In this document: one piece after another, positions 34,443-43,148 of the stretch | How the letters are laid out: each line of letters begins with the position of its first letter | Position numbering within the stretch: the stretch's first letter is position 1 | From: Planococcus ruber | Lineage (GTDB): Bacteria; Bacillota; Bacilli; Bacillales_A; Planococcaceae | Assembly (NCBI RefSeq): GCF_022819085.1 | Contig: NZ_JALHAG010000012.1 | Span: 310,001 to 374,000 of the forward strand | DNA: 64,000 nucleotides | Direction of reading: 5' to 3' | The notes under the pieces: model-generated | Databases searched by the model: none | What the model saw: only the letters and a program-made list of their open reading frames with translations | Told to the model about the DNA's origin: nothing | Program-made: the position numbers and the translations under genes

Positions 34443-34477
34443 AAGTTGTCCAGAATAATGGAGGCAACTTTTTTTGC
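34443..34477 (+). terminator. Probable terminator after the SLH-CAP gene
   Basis: AAGTTG and CAACTT arms with an imperfect inner stem, followed by seven T. Weaker than the other terminators here. Confidence 0.6.
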
Positions 34478-34597
34478 GCTAATATTCCACCAATTCATTT
34501 GGATTTAATCAGGAGATGGCTTATTATAAGGGAGAGTAGCAAGATCATCGAATCTGGCCAATGAAAATTCTTGATTGTGAGAAGAGGAGTGGTCAAA

Positions 34598-34777
34598 ATG
34601 GCTGATAGAAATGACAAGGAAGGGAAAAAGCCGTTCATCGGGGTGGGCATCGCGATAGGAGTGGCAATCGGGGCAGCTCTTGGACAACTGTTCGGGAATT
34701 TGGCTGTTGGAATTGGCATGGGCATTGCCATCGGCGTTGCTATTGGGGCAGCCGTCGAGCAGAAACGCATTCAATAG
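34598..34777 (+). CDS. Small glycine-zipper membrane protein
   Basis: A 59-residue protein: a charged head (ADRNDKEGKK) and two glycine-zipper helices, GVGIAIGVAIGAALGQLFG and AVGIGMGIAIGVAIGAAVE, with G-x3-G spacing that favours tight helix packing or oligomerisation. Function unknown; similar proteins occur as small stress or envelope proteins. GAGGAG upstream of ATG 34598 supports this start over 34571. Confidence 0.65.
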   Translation: MADRNDKEGKKPFIGVGIAIGVAIGAALGQLFGNLAVGIGMGIAIGVAIGAAVEQKRIQ

Positions 34778-34857
34778 CTGAGCAGTTTTGGGAAAGAGAA
34801 AGTGAGGCTAGCGGGCTAGTGAATGGGTTAATTTGCGTCCTTTCCCTTTAAAATTGA

Positions 34858-34886
34858 TTGACTATTTAGTTTTTAAGATTTATAAT
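34858..34886 (+). promoter_or_regulatory. Sigma-A promoter of the alpha-glucoside operon
   Basis: TTGACT, exact 17-base spacer, TATAAT. Transcription would begin near 34893, leaving a leader of about 140 bases that carries an inverted repeat CGTTTTAT/ATAAAACG (34923-34930 and 34955-34962) and the operators listed next. Confidence 0.8.
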
Positions 34887-34982
34887 GCGGGTAGAAAGCA
34901 ATAAACCGGTCAAGTAACAACGCGTTTTATCGAACAGTCCTGTAGGGTCTCGGAATAAAACGTATATATTTTTTTATTTAAC

Positions 34983-35014
34983 AAAAACGTTTTCGTAAAA
35001 TGATACCGCTTACA
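34983..35014 (+). promoter_or_regulatory. LacI-type operator and cre in the GH65 leader
   Basis: AAAAACGTTTTCGT (34985-34996 region) resembles a maltose-type LacI-family operator with the central CG. Five bases on, TGATACCGCTTACA (35001-35014) matches the cre consensus at 13 of 14 positions. Both lie inside the transcribed leader, so they would act as roadblocks for the operon's LacI regulator and CcpA. Confidence 0.5.
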
Positions 35015-35032
35015 TCAAAAGGGGGTTTCATA

Positions 35033-37411
35033 ATGCTGGATTATGCAAAAGGGGAAGGTGAACTGGAAAATTGGCTGATTTCTGAAACTGCGTTTTCTGC
35101 AGCCGAATTAGGGAAGTGCGAAGCGATCCTTTGTTTAGGCAACGGCTATATGGGCCTTCGTTCTTCAACAGAAGAATCGTATTTCCAGGAAAAAAGAAAT
35201 TTTTTTATAAATGGAACTTTTAACCGTTCTCAAAAAAATGAAGTGACCGAATTGCCAAATCTTGCGGATTCTATCCAGATGGACATCCGGGTGGACGGCG
35301 AACGATTTAGCTTGGAGGTTGGGGAGACGAACGATTACCTCAGGCAATTGAATTTAAAGACGGCGGAGTTGAGCCGCTCCTTCATCTGGACTTCGCCAAA
35401 AGGCAAAATTTTATCCTTTAAATTTAGGCGCTTTGTGTCTTTGGAGCATCTCCACCTCCTTGGATTCAAAGTGGAAGTGAAAAGTTTATCCGGAAAGGTC
35501 CAATTCGCTTTCGATTCGGGCATCAACGCTCAAATGACGAATTCAGGATCCCAGCACTTTCTGGAAGGAGAACGCCGTATCTTCGATCACCGTTTTCTTC
35601 AGCTGACCCAAACAACTAATGAATCGGGGATTGATATAGTCCATCAAATGGTTCACCAGGTAAGCCGGAACGGAAAAGAAATCGATTTTGAGCCGGAAAT
35701 GGACATGGAACGCAGAAAAGTCTGGCTAAATTATAGTGTCGATTTGCAGGAGCAGGACGTCTTAACAATTGAAAAACTGGTGACCGTACATACAAGCCGC
35801 GATAAAGAAAATGCAGTCGGCGGCTATGAACTAACAAAAATGCAGCAAGCTGCACTGGAAGAATTGAAACGGTTTGCTTTAACTGGATATGAAAAACTGT
35901 TTGAGATGCATCGGCAGGCTTGGCAAGAAAAAGTCTGGGATTTATATAGCTTTAACGTGGAAAGTGAAAAAGGCATTGATGAATTAGCTATCCGCTTTGC
36001 GATCTATCACCTGACCATTATGGCCCCGGCACATGATGAACGGATGGGGATTGGAGCCAAAGCGCTGAGTGGAGAAGGATACAAGGGGCATGCTTTTTGG
36101 GACACTGAAATTTTCATCTTGCCGTTTTTCATTTTTTCCAACCCGAAAGTCGCCAAATCGCTTTTAATCTACCGATTCCTTGGACTGGAAGGCGCCCACA
36201 AAAAAGCAGCTGCCCAAGGCTATAAAGGAGCGATGTACCCTTGGGAAATGGCGTGGCCGAAAGACGGGGAAACGACTCCGGAATGGGGAGATATCGATAT
36301 CGTTACCGGCAAGCAATCGAAAATCTGGTCCGGTTTGATTGAACATCATATATCTGCCGATATCGCTTTTGCAGTTTACCAATACGAACAAGCGACCGGA
36401 GACCAGGAATTTATGGATGCATACGGCTATGAAATGATTTTCGACACCGCTGCCTTCTGGGCTAGCCGCCTGGAATGGAACAGCCAAAAAGAGCGCTACG
36501 AAATAAATGATGTAATTGGGCCGGATGAATACAAGGAACATGTCGATAATAATGCGTTCACCAACTACATGGCGCATGCCAATCTGAAAATGGCGTTTTA
36601 CTACTGTAGAGAGTTAAAGGAAACCAATCCGGAAGTATTCAAAAAGCTTTCGAAAAAAATGGATTTGGAAAGCCTGATTCCTGAATGGCGCGAAAAAGCG
36701 GCAAACGTCTATTTGCCGGAGCCGCGTGAAGAAGATTTCATTATTCCGCAGGATGATGCGTATCTCGGACTCAAAAAAATCGATTTATCAAAGTACAAAA
36801 ATCAGGCGAAAGTAAGGGCTATTTACCGCGATTACAATTCAGAGCAAATCAATAAGCTGCAAGTAACCAAACAAGCAGATGTACTCGTTTTGCTGTATTT
36901 GCTGGAGCAGCTGTCGATCGATGGCGTCCGGAAATTCCCTAAAGAGGTTAAGCAAGCGAATTTTGATTTTTATGAGCCAAGGACGCTGCATGATTCCTCT
37001 CTCAGCACGGCAACCCATGCCATTTTAGCCAGCGATTTAGGCTATCAGGAACTTGCATATTCCTTGTTCCAAAAAAGCATTGAAATCGATCTTGGCGAAC
37101 AAATGGATACCTCCGACGATGGCGTCCATGCTGCTGCAATCGGCGGCCTCTGGAAAACAGCCGTGTTTGGCTTTGCAGGAATTCGCATGAAGCAAGGCAA
37201 GCTGGCCATCCATCCAAGGCTTCCGGCCAATTGGCGCTCTATGGAATTCAACATACAGTGGCAAGGTCATAAGCTGCACTTAGCCATCCGCAAAGATCAT
37301 TTTACCGTCACCGTAGAAGGGATGGGGAAAGTCGCTTTTGAATCATTCGGACAAATGTTCGAATGCGAAAATAGCATCCAAGTTCCACTGGGAGCTAACT
37401 TACATCGGTAG
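35033..37411 (+). CDS. Glycoside hydrolase family 65 disaccharide phosphorylase, specificity unknown
   Basis: A 792-residue GH65 enzyme that would split an alpha-glucoside with phosphate, inverting to beta-glucose-1-phosphate. It shows the N-terminal beta-sandwich, the (alpha/alpha)6 barrel with KGLSGEGYKGHAFWDTEIF, the acid catalyst Glu499 in VIGPDEYKEHVDNNAFTN, and HDSSLSTATHA. The VDNNAFTN type is closer to kojibiose, nigerose, trehalose or glucosylglycerol phosphorylases than to maltose phosphorylase (VNNNYYTN), which is encoded at the end of this operon. Cytoplasmic, no signal. AAAAGGGGG seven bases upstream of 35033. First gene of an operon. Confidence 0.87.
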   Translation: MLDYAKGEGELENWLISETAFSAAELGKCEAILCLGNGYMGLRSSTEESYFQEKRNFFINGTFNRSQKNEVTELPNLADSIQMDIRVDGERFSLEVGETNDYLRQLNLKTAELSRSFIWTSPKGKILSFKFRRFVSLEHLHLLGFKVEVKSLSGKVQFAFDSGINAQMTNSGSQHFLEGERRIFDHRFLQLTQTTNESGIDIVHQMVHQVSRNGKEIDFEPEMDMERRKVWLNYSVDLQEQDVLTIEKLVTVHTSRDKENAVGGYELTKMQQAALEELKRFALTGYEKLFEMHRQAWQEKVWDLYSFNVESEKGIDELAIRFAIYHLTIMAPAHDERMGIGAKALSGEGYKGHAFWDTEIFILPFFIFSNPKVAKSLLIYRFLGLEGAHKKAAAQGYKGAMYPWEMAWPKDGETTPEWGDIDIVTGKQSKIWSGLIEHHISADIAFAVYQYEQATGDQEFMDAYGYEMIFDTAAFWASRLEWNSQKERYEINDVIGPDEYKEHVDNNAFTNYMAHANLKMAFYYCRELKETNPEVFKKLSKKMDLESLIPEWREKAANVYLPEPREEDFIIPQDDAYLGLKKIDLSKYKNQAKVRAIYRDYNSEQINKLQVTKQADVLVLLYLLEQLSIDGVRKFPKEVKQANFDFYEPRTLHDSSLSTATHAILASDLGYQELAYSLFQKSIEIDLGEQMDTSDDGVHAAAIGGLWKTAVFGFAGIRMKQGKLAIHPRLPANWRSMEFNIQWQGHKLHLAIRKDHFTVTVEGMGKVAFESFGQMFECENSIQVPLGANLHR

Positions 37412-37415
37412 TTAT

Positions 37416-37433
37416 AAAATGATCCATCATTTT
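37416..37433 (+). terminator. Intercistronic hairpin before the binding-protein gene
   Basis: Perfect inverted repeat AAAATGAT-CC-ATCATTTT directly after the GH65 stop. Weak as a terminator; may attenuate or set an mRNA end. Confidence 0.4.
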
Positions 37434-37475
37434 ATTTACTATAGCAATCCATACTTTTAGAAGGGGGAGTTTGCA

Positions 37476-38729
37476 TTGACAAACCAGAAGAAAGTTTTGC
37501 GTGCACTTTTTTTAGGTCTAGTAATGCTGCTGTTGGCAGCGTGTAGCGGAGGAGGGGACGATGAAGGCGGGAGCTCGGGAGATTCAGGCGGCGATTCGTC
37601 AGGGAAAAAAATCACGATTTTCCAAAGTAAAGTTGAAATTTCGGATCAGCTGGAAGCCTTGGCCCAGGAATACACGGATGAAACCGGCGTAGAGGTAGAG
37701 GTATTAGGAACAACTGGAGACGATTATTTCCAACAGCTTCAAATCCGGATGAACAGCAATCAAGGACCTTCTATTTTCAGTATCCAAAACATTACGGAAG
37801 CTGAACGGTTGGAATCTTATCTTTACGATTTAAGTTCAGAAGACTTTGTAGCGGATATTGCACCGGATATGGAGTTGAAAGTCAATGACAAAGTCGTGGG
37901 CATTCCATATGGAGTCGAAGGATTTGGGTTAATTTACAACAAAGATTTAGTGAAACCGGAAGATGTAAAAGATTATGAGTCATTTGCCAGCACACTTGAG
38001 AAATTCAAAGGAGAAGATATTACAGGTCTCGGTTTGGCGCAAGACGCTTACTTCCTAATTGGCCACATGAGCAACTATCCATTCTCTTTGCAGGAAGATC
38101 CATATGCATTCATTGAGCAATTGAATGCTGGGGAAGTAACAATGGCCGAAACACCGGAATTCCAGGAGTTCGGCAAATTTATGGAAACAATTAAAGAAAA
38201 TACGCCAACGCCTCTAAGCGTTACGTATGACCAGCAAATCGGGGACTTCGCTTCAGGCAAATCAGCGATGATCCACCAAGGAAACTGGGCATGGGGAATG
38301 CTGTCCGAATTTGATATGGACTTTGAAGTCGGCATGCTGCCGTTCCCGCTTGATGGCAACGACAAATTGGCAGTCGGAGTCGGCAGCAACTGGGCTGTCA
38401 ACGGTGAAAAAGATGAAGCTGAAATTCAGGCTGCCAACGATTTCTTGAACTGGATGTTTACGAGCGAGACGGGCCAGCGCTACATTGTTGAAGAATTTGG
38501 CTTTGTCCCAGCGATGACGAACATTGAAGCAGGAGATCTTGATCCACTATCGCAAGCAGTCTTGGAAGCAAGCAACAGCGGGGAAACAATTCCTTGGTCG
38601 CAAGGTGCTTACCCTGCAAACATCGTACCGAATGACTTGACGCCGGTTGCTCAACAGTTCTTTACGGATGATATGTCCGGCGAAGAATTCATTGAAGCTC
38701 TGGATGCCGCATGGCAAGGCGCACAGTAA
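37476..38729 (+). CDS. Sugar ABC transporter substrate-binding lipoprotein (CUT1)
   Basis: A 417-residue extracellular solute-binding protein, family 1. Lipobox LLAAC (Cys23) followed by a Gly/Asp/Ser linker, then the two-lobe fold (GIPYGVEGFGLIYNKDLV, MIHQGNWAWGML, GVGSNWAVN). Companion of the two CUT1 permeases downstream; by context it imports the disaccharide or oligosaccharide cleaved by the GH65 enzymes. TTG start at 37476, six bases after AAGGGGGAG. A hairpin after the gene may stabilise its mRNA. Confidence 0.9.
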   Translation: MTNQKKVLRALFLGLVMLLLAACSGGGDDEGGSSGDSGGDSSGKKITIFQSKVEISDQLEALAQEYTDETGVEVEVLGTTGDDYFQQLQIRMNSNQGPSIFSIQNITEAERLESYLYDLSSEDFVADIAPDMELKVNDKVVGIPYGVEGFGLIYNKDLVKPEDVKDYESFASTLEKFKGEDITGLGLAQDAYFLIGHMSNYPFSLQEDPYAFIEQLNAGEVTMAETPEFQEFGKFMETIKENTPTPLSVTYDQQIGDFASGKSAMIHQGNWAWGMLSEFDMDFEVGMLPFPLDGNDKLAVGVGSNWAVNGEKDEAEIQAANDFLNWMFTSETGQRYIVEEFGFVPAMTNIEAGDLDPLSQAVLEASNSGETIPWSQGAYPANIVPNDLTPVAQQFFTDDMSGEEFIEALDAAWQGAQ

Positions 38730-38740
38730 ATAAGTGTTGA

Positions 38741-38775
38741 ATAGCTGGACACGCCTCTTCGGCGTGTCCACTATT
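38741..38775 (+). terminator. Intercistronic hairpin after the binding-protein gene
   Basis: TGGACACGCC-TCTTC-GGCGTGTCCA, extended by AATAG/TATT pairs, without a following T run. Likely a processing or stabilising structure giving more binding protein than permease. Confidence 0.65.
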
Positions 38776-38838
38776 CCTTATAAAATCGTATCCGATTTTT
38801 CCTCTTTACATTTCAGGGAGTAGAAAGAAGGGAAAGAC

Positions 38839-39714
38839 GTGGCAAATAAAAACAAAAGAAAATGGTTCGTCTTGTTCGTCGTGCCGTTGCTATTTATTTT
38901 TACGACCGTAGTCATCATACCTTTTCTGATCGGCATCTATTATGCCTTCTTCGAGTGGGATGGAATTTCAGCCAATCCGATGGAGTTTGTCGGACTGGAT
39001 AACTTTGGCAAATTGTTTGACGATGACCAATTCTTGCGGTCAGCTTGGCTGACTACTCTTTTTACCGTTTTATCGGTCATCACCATCAATGTGGTAGGCC
39101 TTGCGTTTGCGCTGCTTGTCACATCGAAGATTCGAACTGCGAATGCGGCGAGAACCTTATTATTTATGCCTTACTTGATCGGCGGATTGATCCTCGGGTA
39201 CATCTGGCAATTTGTATTCCTGGACGTTTTTGAGTTTTTAGGGGAATTGACCGGATTGACGGATGTTTTCTTCAACTGGTTGATCGATCCCGAGTTCGCG
39301 CTCTATGCGCTTGTGTTTGTATTTACGTGGCAAATGGCCGGCTATGTCATGATCGTTTATATTGCGGGAATCCAGGCCATTCCGAATGACGTTGTGGAAG
39401 CGGCCAAAATCGACGGGGCCACGCCTTGGCAGCGGTTTATGAGAATCACGTTGCCGCTCTTGATGCCTGCACTTACTATCAGCCTGTTCTTGACACTGTC
39501 ATCCGCTTTTAAAATCTACGATGTCAACCTTTCACTGACTGGCGGCGGGCCGGCAAATGCGACTGAATTGTTCGCAATGAATATTTACAATGAAATTTTC
39601 GGCAGCGGCAATTATGGCTTCGGACAAGCAAAAGCCATTGTTTTCTTTGTGATTGTAGCAGCGATTACGTTAACCCAAGTTTATTTGACGAAGAAACGTG
39701 AGGTGGAGATGTAA
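38839..39714 (+). CDS. Sugar ABC transporter permease, MalF/UgpA type
   Basis: A 291-residue membrane protein with six helices of the CUT1 permease family; the EAA loop VVEAAKIDGATPWQRFMRITLPLLMP that docks the ATPase is intact near residue 190. GTG start at 38839 behind GAAGGGA. Its stop overlaps the next permease start by one base. No ATPase gene accompanies the pair, so a shared MsmX-type ATPase encoded elsewhere is needed. Confidence 0.9.
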   Translation: MANKNKRKWFVLFVVPLLFIFTTVVIIPFLIGIYYAFFEWDGISANPMEFVGLDNFGKLFDDDQFLRSAWLTTLFTVLSVITINVVGLAFALLVTSKIRTANAARTLLFMPYLIGGLILGYIWQFVFLDVFEFLGELTGLTDVFFNWLIDPEFALYALVFVFTWQMAGYVMIVYIAGIQAIPNDVVEAAKIDGATPWQRFMRITLPLLMPALTISLFLTLSSAFKIYDVNLSLTGGGPANATELFAMNIYNEIFGSGNYGFGQAKAIVFFVIVAAITLTQVYLTKKREVEM

Positions 39715-40550
39715 TGAAAAAAGCTTCCGGGTGGATTAAATCGATTTTGTTGATCTTATTGGCGCTCTTTTTCCTTTCTCCGATTTACATCATCTTCGTC
39801 AACTCGTTTAAAGACCGGCAGGAGCTGTACGAAAATGCCTTGTCTTTGCCTGAGAGTTTCAGTTTTCAATACTATATAGAAGCAATGGAAAAGATGAATT
39901 TTGTAAGCGCGCTGTTGAATTCGCTTTACGTCACCATTGTTTCGGTCATCTTTATCGTTGTTTTGTCTTCAATGACGGCTTGGATGCTCGTGCGGACGAA
40001 CAATAAATTAAGCACGTTTATCTTCATGACTTTTATTGCAACGATGCTCATTCCATTCCAGACATTAATGATGCCGCTGATGCAATTTATCAGCACCATC
40101 ACACAGGATTTAGGCATTCCGATGTACAACACCCATGAAGGGCTGATCTATATGAACATCGGTTTCCACTCAGCCTTATCGGTATTTCTTTATCATGGCT
40201 TCATCAAATCCATCCCCATTACACTGGAGGAAGCTGCGACAATTGACGGGGCTTCGAAATTCGGTGTGTTTTGGCGCATCATTTTCCCGATGTTAAAACC
40301 GATTACGGCGACGGTCATGATTTTAAATGTCATCAGCATCTGGAATGACTTCCTCTTGCCGTCCCTGACTTTGATCGACAAAGGTCTGCGGACGATTCCT
40401 TTATCGACGTTCTATTTCTTCGGCGAATTCACGATTCAATGGAATTTAGCCATGGCAGGGCTGACCTTGACGATCATTCCGGTCATCATTTTCTATGCCT
40501 TGGCACAAAAACACATCATCAAAGGGATTGGCGAAGGGGCCGTAAAATAA
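39714..40550 (+). CDS. Sugar ABC transporter permease, MalG/UgpE type
   Basis: A 278-residue six-helix CUT1 permease with the EAA loop TLEEAATIDGASKFGVFWRIIFPMLKP around residue 170-195. Forms the heterodimeric channel with the preceding permease, to which it is translationally coupled (TAATG overlap). Confidence 0.9.
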   Translation: MKKASGWIKSILLILLALFFLSPIYIIFVNSFKDRQELYENALSLPESFSFQYYIEAMEKMNFVSALLNSLYVTIVSVIFIVVLSSMTAWMLVRTNNKLSTFIFMTFIATMLIPFQTLMMPLMQFISTITQDLGIPMYNTHEGLIYMNIGFHSALSVFLYHGFIKSIPITLEEAATIDGASKFGVFWRIIFPMLKPITATVMILNVISIWNDFLLPSLTLIDKGLRTIPLSTFYFFGEFTIQWNLAMAGLTLTIIPVIIFYALAQKHIIKGIGEGAVK

Positions 40551-40573
40551 TACGCTGAAAAGGAGGGCAAAGC

Positions 40574-41290
40574 ATGCGTGATTTCACAGGGTTCACTGGA
40601 ATTTTATATGCAGCAGCTGAATGGATCATGCGGTTTTCAGTGGTGAATATTTTATGGTTTCTGCTCAATCTGCCTGTGCTGCTGATCGTATCGAGCTTGT
40701 ATTTGAACGGCTTTGAGGCAGGCTTTGTCTGGTATTTGATGCCGGTGCTCATTTTCATTCCACTGCTTTCAGTACCAAGTACCATCGCTGTTTTCTCGAT
40801 GGTGCGCGGCTGGATTATGCATGCGCACCAGCCATCGCTGATCAAATCCTACTTCTCTTATTTAAAAAAAGGCTATCGAAAAAATCTTTTAGCCGGAGTG
40901 ATTCTGCAAAGTTTCTGGGCAGTGTGGCTGATTGATTATTATTTCTTTCAAGCACAAAATGCGCTTTTGGAAATCGTGTTCATTGTGATTGGAATCGGGT
41001 TGTTTGTATACACAATCAATTTCTTTTCATTGACTTCGCATTATCGGATGAGCATCCGGGGCAGGCTGAAAAACGCTTTTTTCATAACGGTCGGGAATCC
41101 TTTGATGAGCGGCTTTATTTTGATTTGCAATCTGTCGCTCTTTTATGTGGGCATGACAGAATTGCTGTTCTTGTTCCCGTTTTTTATCTGCAGCTTAAGC
41201 GCTTATCTCTCATTTCTCGCTTTTTACCGGTTTAGCCTTAAAGTCCAAACAAAAGCGCAGCTCGATAAAACGGGGAATCTTCTGCAATAG
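40574..41290 (+). CDS. DUF624 (YesL-family) membrane protein
   Basis: A 238-residue membrane protein with about five helices, matching the YesL/DUF624 family (N-terminal WIMRFSVVNILWFLLNLPVL, PSTIAVFSMVRGW). These proteins are regularly encoded with CUT1 importers in Bacillales, as here, but their role is unknown; they may assist permease assembly or regulation. AAAAGGAGG upstream supports the start. Confidence 0.8.
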   Translation: MRDFTGFTGILYAAAEWIMRFSVVNILWFLLNLPVLLIVSSLYLNGFEAGFVWYLMPVLIFIPLLSVPSTIAVFSMVRGWIMHAHQPSLIKSYFSYLKKGYRKNLLAGVILQSFWAVWLIDYYFFQAQNALLEIVFIVIGIGLFVYTINFFSLTSHYRMSIRGRLKNAFFITVGNPLMSGFILICNLSLFYVGMTELLFLFPFFICSLSAYLSFLAFYRFSLKVQTKAQLDKTGNLLQ

Positions 41291-41344
41291 GGGGGACCCT
41301 ATCGGGAAGACGATAATTTAAAACAGTGGGATGTGAGAATATCA

Positions 41345-42361
41345 TTGGCGACCATCAAAGATGTGGCAAAAAAAGCGGGCGTCTCGATCAGCGTAGTCTC
41401 CAAAACTTTTAATAATTACTCGGACGTCAGCGAAGAAACGCGGCAGCGCATATTGGAAATAGCGAAAGATCTGGATTATTCGCCTAATATTGTAGCGAAG
41501 AATTTATCATCGAAAAAACAGCTTACTTTCGGACTTATTTCTTCAGGTGTATTGAATAATAATGAAAAAGACAATAATGCCTTTGATATTTTCAAAGGTG
41601 TATATAAAGCCGTTTCTGAAAGCCCTTATGAATTATCGATTTACTTGATTGACTCGCTTAGCCAGAAACAGCAAAGCTATCTTCAGTATTGCCGGGAACG
41701 GAATATTGGAGGAGCCATTTTGCAAGGGATACGGACAGACGATCCCTATTATAAAGAGCTGATCGATACCAATGTCCCCTGTGTGGTTTTAGATATCATG
41801 ACCGAAACCGAAAATGGGTTGATTGGAAGTGTATCGATTGATAACGCTCGAGCTGGCAGGGATATAGCAGGCTTTTTGTTAAAAAATGGTCACCGGGATA
41901 TCGTCGTCGTCGCGGGAACTCGCGAAACCTACGTCAATAGCGAAAGGCTGAAAGGGGTACAGCAGGCTTATCGGGAAGCTGGTTTAGAGCTGGAAGAAAA
42001 CCACATCGTCTATGCGGATTTTTCTGAACAGCAAGCTTTTGCTGCGGCAAAAAAACGTTTGAAATTCCATAAGCCTACTGCTTTTCTCTGCTTCAGCGAT
42101 TTGATGGCATTTGGCGTGATGAAAGCCATTGCCGAAGCCGGATTTTCAGTGCCGGAAGATATTTCGGTGACAGGTTTTGATGATTTAGTGTTTAGCAGCT
42201 ATACACAGCCGGCACTGACTACCATTCAGCAAGACTTTGTTGAAATTGGCAGGAAGTCAGCGAAATTGCTGCAGGAATTGAAGGAAGGCAAGCAGGGACA
42301 GCAGCATCTCTATGTGGAGCATCAATTAATTGAACGGCAAAGCGTAAGAAAGCTGAAATGA
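41345..42361 (+). CDS. LacI-family transcriptional regulator
   Basis: A 338-residue regulator: N-terminal LacI helix-turn-helix and hinge (ATIKDVAKKAGVSISVVSKTFNNYSDVS, then PNIVAKNLSSKK), and a C-terminal periplasmic-binding-like effector domain (about 60-330). Being inside the operon it probably represses it from the operator at 34985 until an intermediate of alpha-glucoside breakdown is present. I place the start at TTG 41345, which gives the family-typical N terminus M-A-T-I-K-D-V; GTG 41333 is possible. The ribosome site is weak, suggesting low expression. Confidence 0.88.
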   Translation: MATIKDVAKKAGVSISVVSKTFNNYSDVSEETRQRILEIAKDLDYSPNIVAKNLSSKKQLTFGLISSGVLNNNEKDNNAFDIFKGVYKAVSESPYELSIYLIDSLSQKQQSYLQYCRERNIGGAILQGIRTDDPYYKELIDTNVPCVVLDIMTETENGLIGSVSIDNARAGRDIAGFLLKNGHRDIVVVAGTRETYVNSERLKGVQQAYREAGLELEENHIVYADFSEQQAFAAAKKRLKFHKPTAFLCFSDLMAFGVMKAIAEAGFSVPEDISVTGFDDLVFSSYTQPALTTIQQDFVEIGRKSAKLLQELKEGKQGQQHLYVEHQLIERQSVRKLK

Positions 42362-42404
42362 TTTACAAGTTTCTAGCGAATTATAGATAGAGAGGACAGA
42401 TGGC

Positions 42405-43088
42405 ATGACATTTTATCCAAAAGCGTTTATCTATGATCTGGACGGTATCATTACAGATACGGCAGAATATCATTTTCTCGCTTGGCAAAAGATGGCAGAG
42501 GAATTGGGCATTCATATCGACCGGACATTCAATGAGCGGCTGAAAGGGATTGGCCGAATGGAATCGCTCCAATTAATTCTTTCGCTTGACCCTTCCGCTT
42601 CAAATCTATCTGTTGATGAAAAAGAACAACTGGCGCTAAAGAAAAATGAATATTATTTAGAGATGATTGAGCGGATGGGGCCAAAAGACATTTTGCCTGG
42701 CATCGAAGAGCTGCTGCATGCCAACAAACAGCATGGCATTCGAATTGCCCTTGGCTCGGCGAGCAAAAACGCCAAACATGTTCTGGATCTGCTCGGCTTG
42801 ACAGCTGAATTCGATTATATTGTGGATGCTTCAACAGTGAAAAAAGGAAAGCCGGATCCTGAAACGTTTACGGCTGCAGCAGATGCCTTAAACGTGCCTT
42901 ACAGCGAATGCATCGGTATTGAAGACTCGGCAGCAGGACTCGAAGCGATCAATAGCGCCAATATGTTTTCAGTGGCGGTAGGAGATAAAGCGCATCTTCC
43001 GAATGCTGACTATTTAGTCGCTGCCACAAATGAATTGAAGTTTGAGGAAATCATTAACCAATACAATCAAAAAAAGGCAGCGAATTAA
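42405..43088 (+). CDS. pgmB: Beta-phosphoglucomutase
   Basis: A 227-residue HAD-superfamily enzyme that converts beta-glucose-1-phosphate to glucose-6-phosphate. Nucleophile and acid Asp in FIYDLDGIITDTAEYHFLAW (residues about 10-12), substrate-binding KGIGRMESL, Ser/Lys in LGSASKNAKHVL and KKGKPDPE, metal-binding GIEDSAAG. It supplies the essential next step for the beta-glucose-1-phosphate released by the inverting GH65 phosphorylases on either side in this operon. Confidence 0.93.
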   Translation: MTFYPKAFIYDLDGIITDTAEYHFLAWQKMAEELGIHIDRTFNERLKGIGRMESLQLILSLDPSASNLSVDEKEQLALKKNEYYLEMIERMGPKDILPGIEELLHANKQHGIRIALGSASKNAKHVLDLLGLTAEFDYIVDASTVKKGKPDPETFTAAADALNVPYSECIGIEDSAAGLEAINSANMFSVAVGDKAHLPNADYLVAATNELKFEEIINQYNQKKAAN

Positions 43089-43148
43089 TTTATTCACTGC
43101 TTTTTTAATGAACTGCTGCAGATGGAAGCAATTGAGGAGTGAAACACG

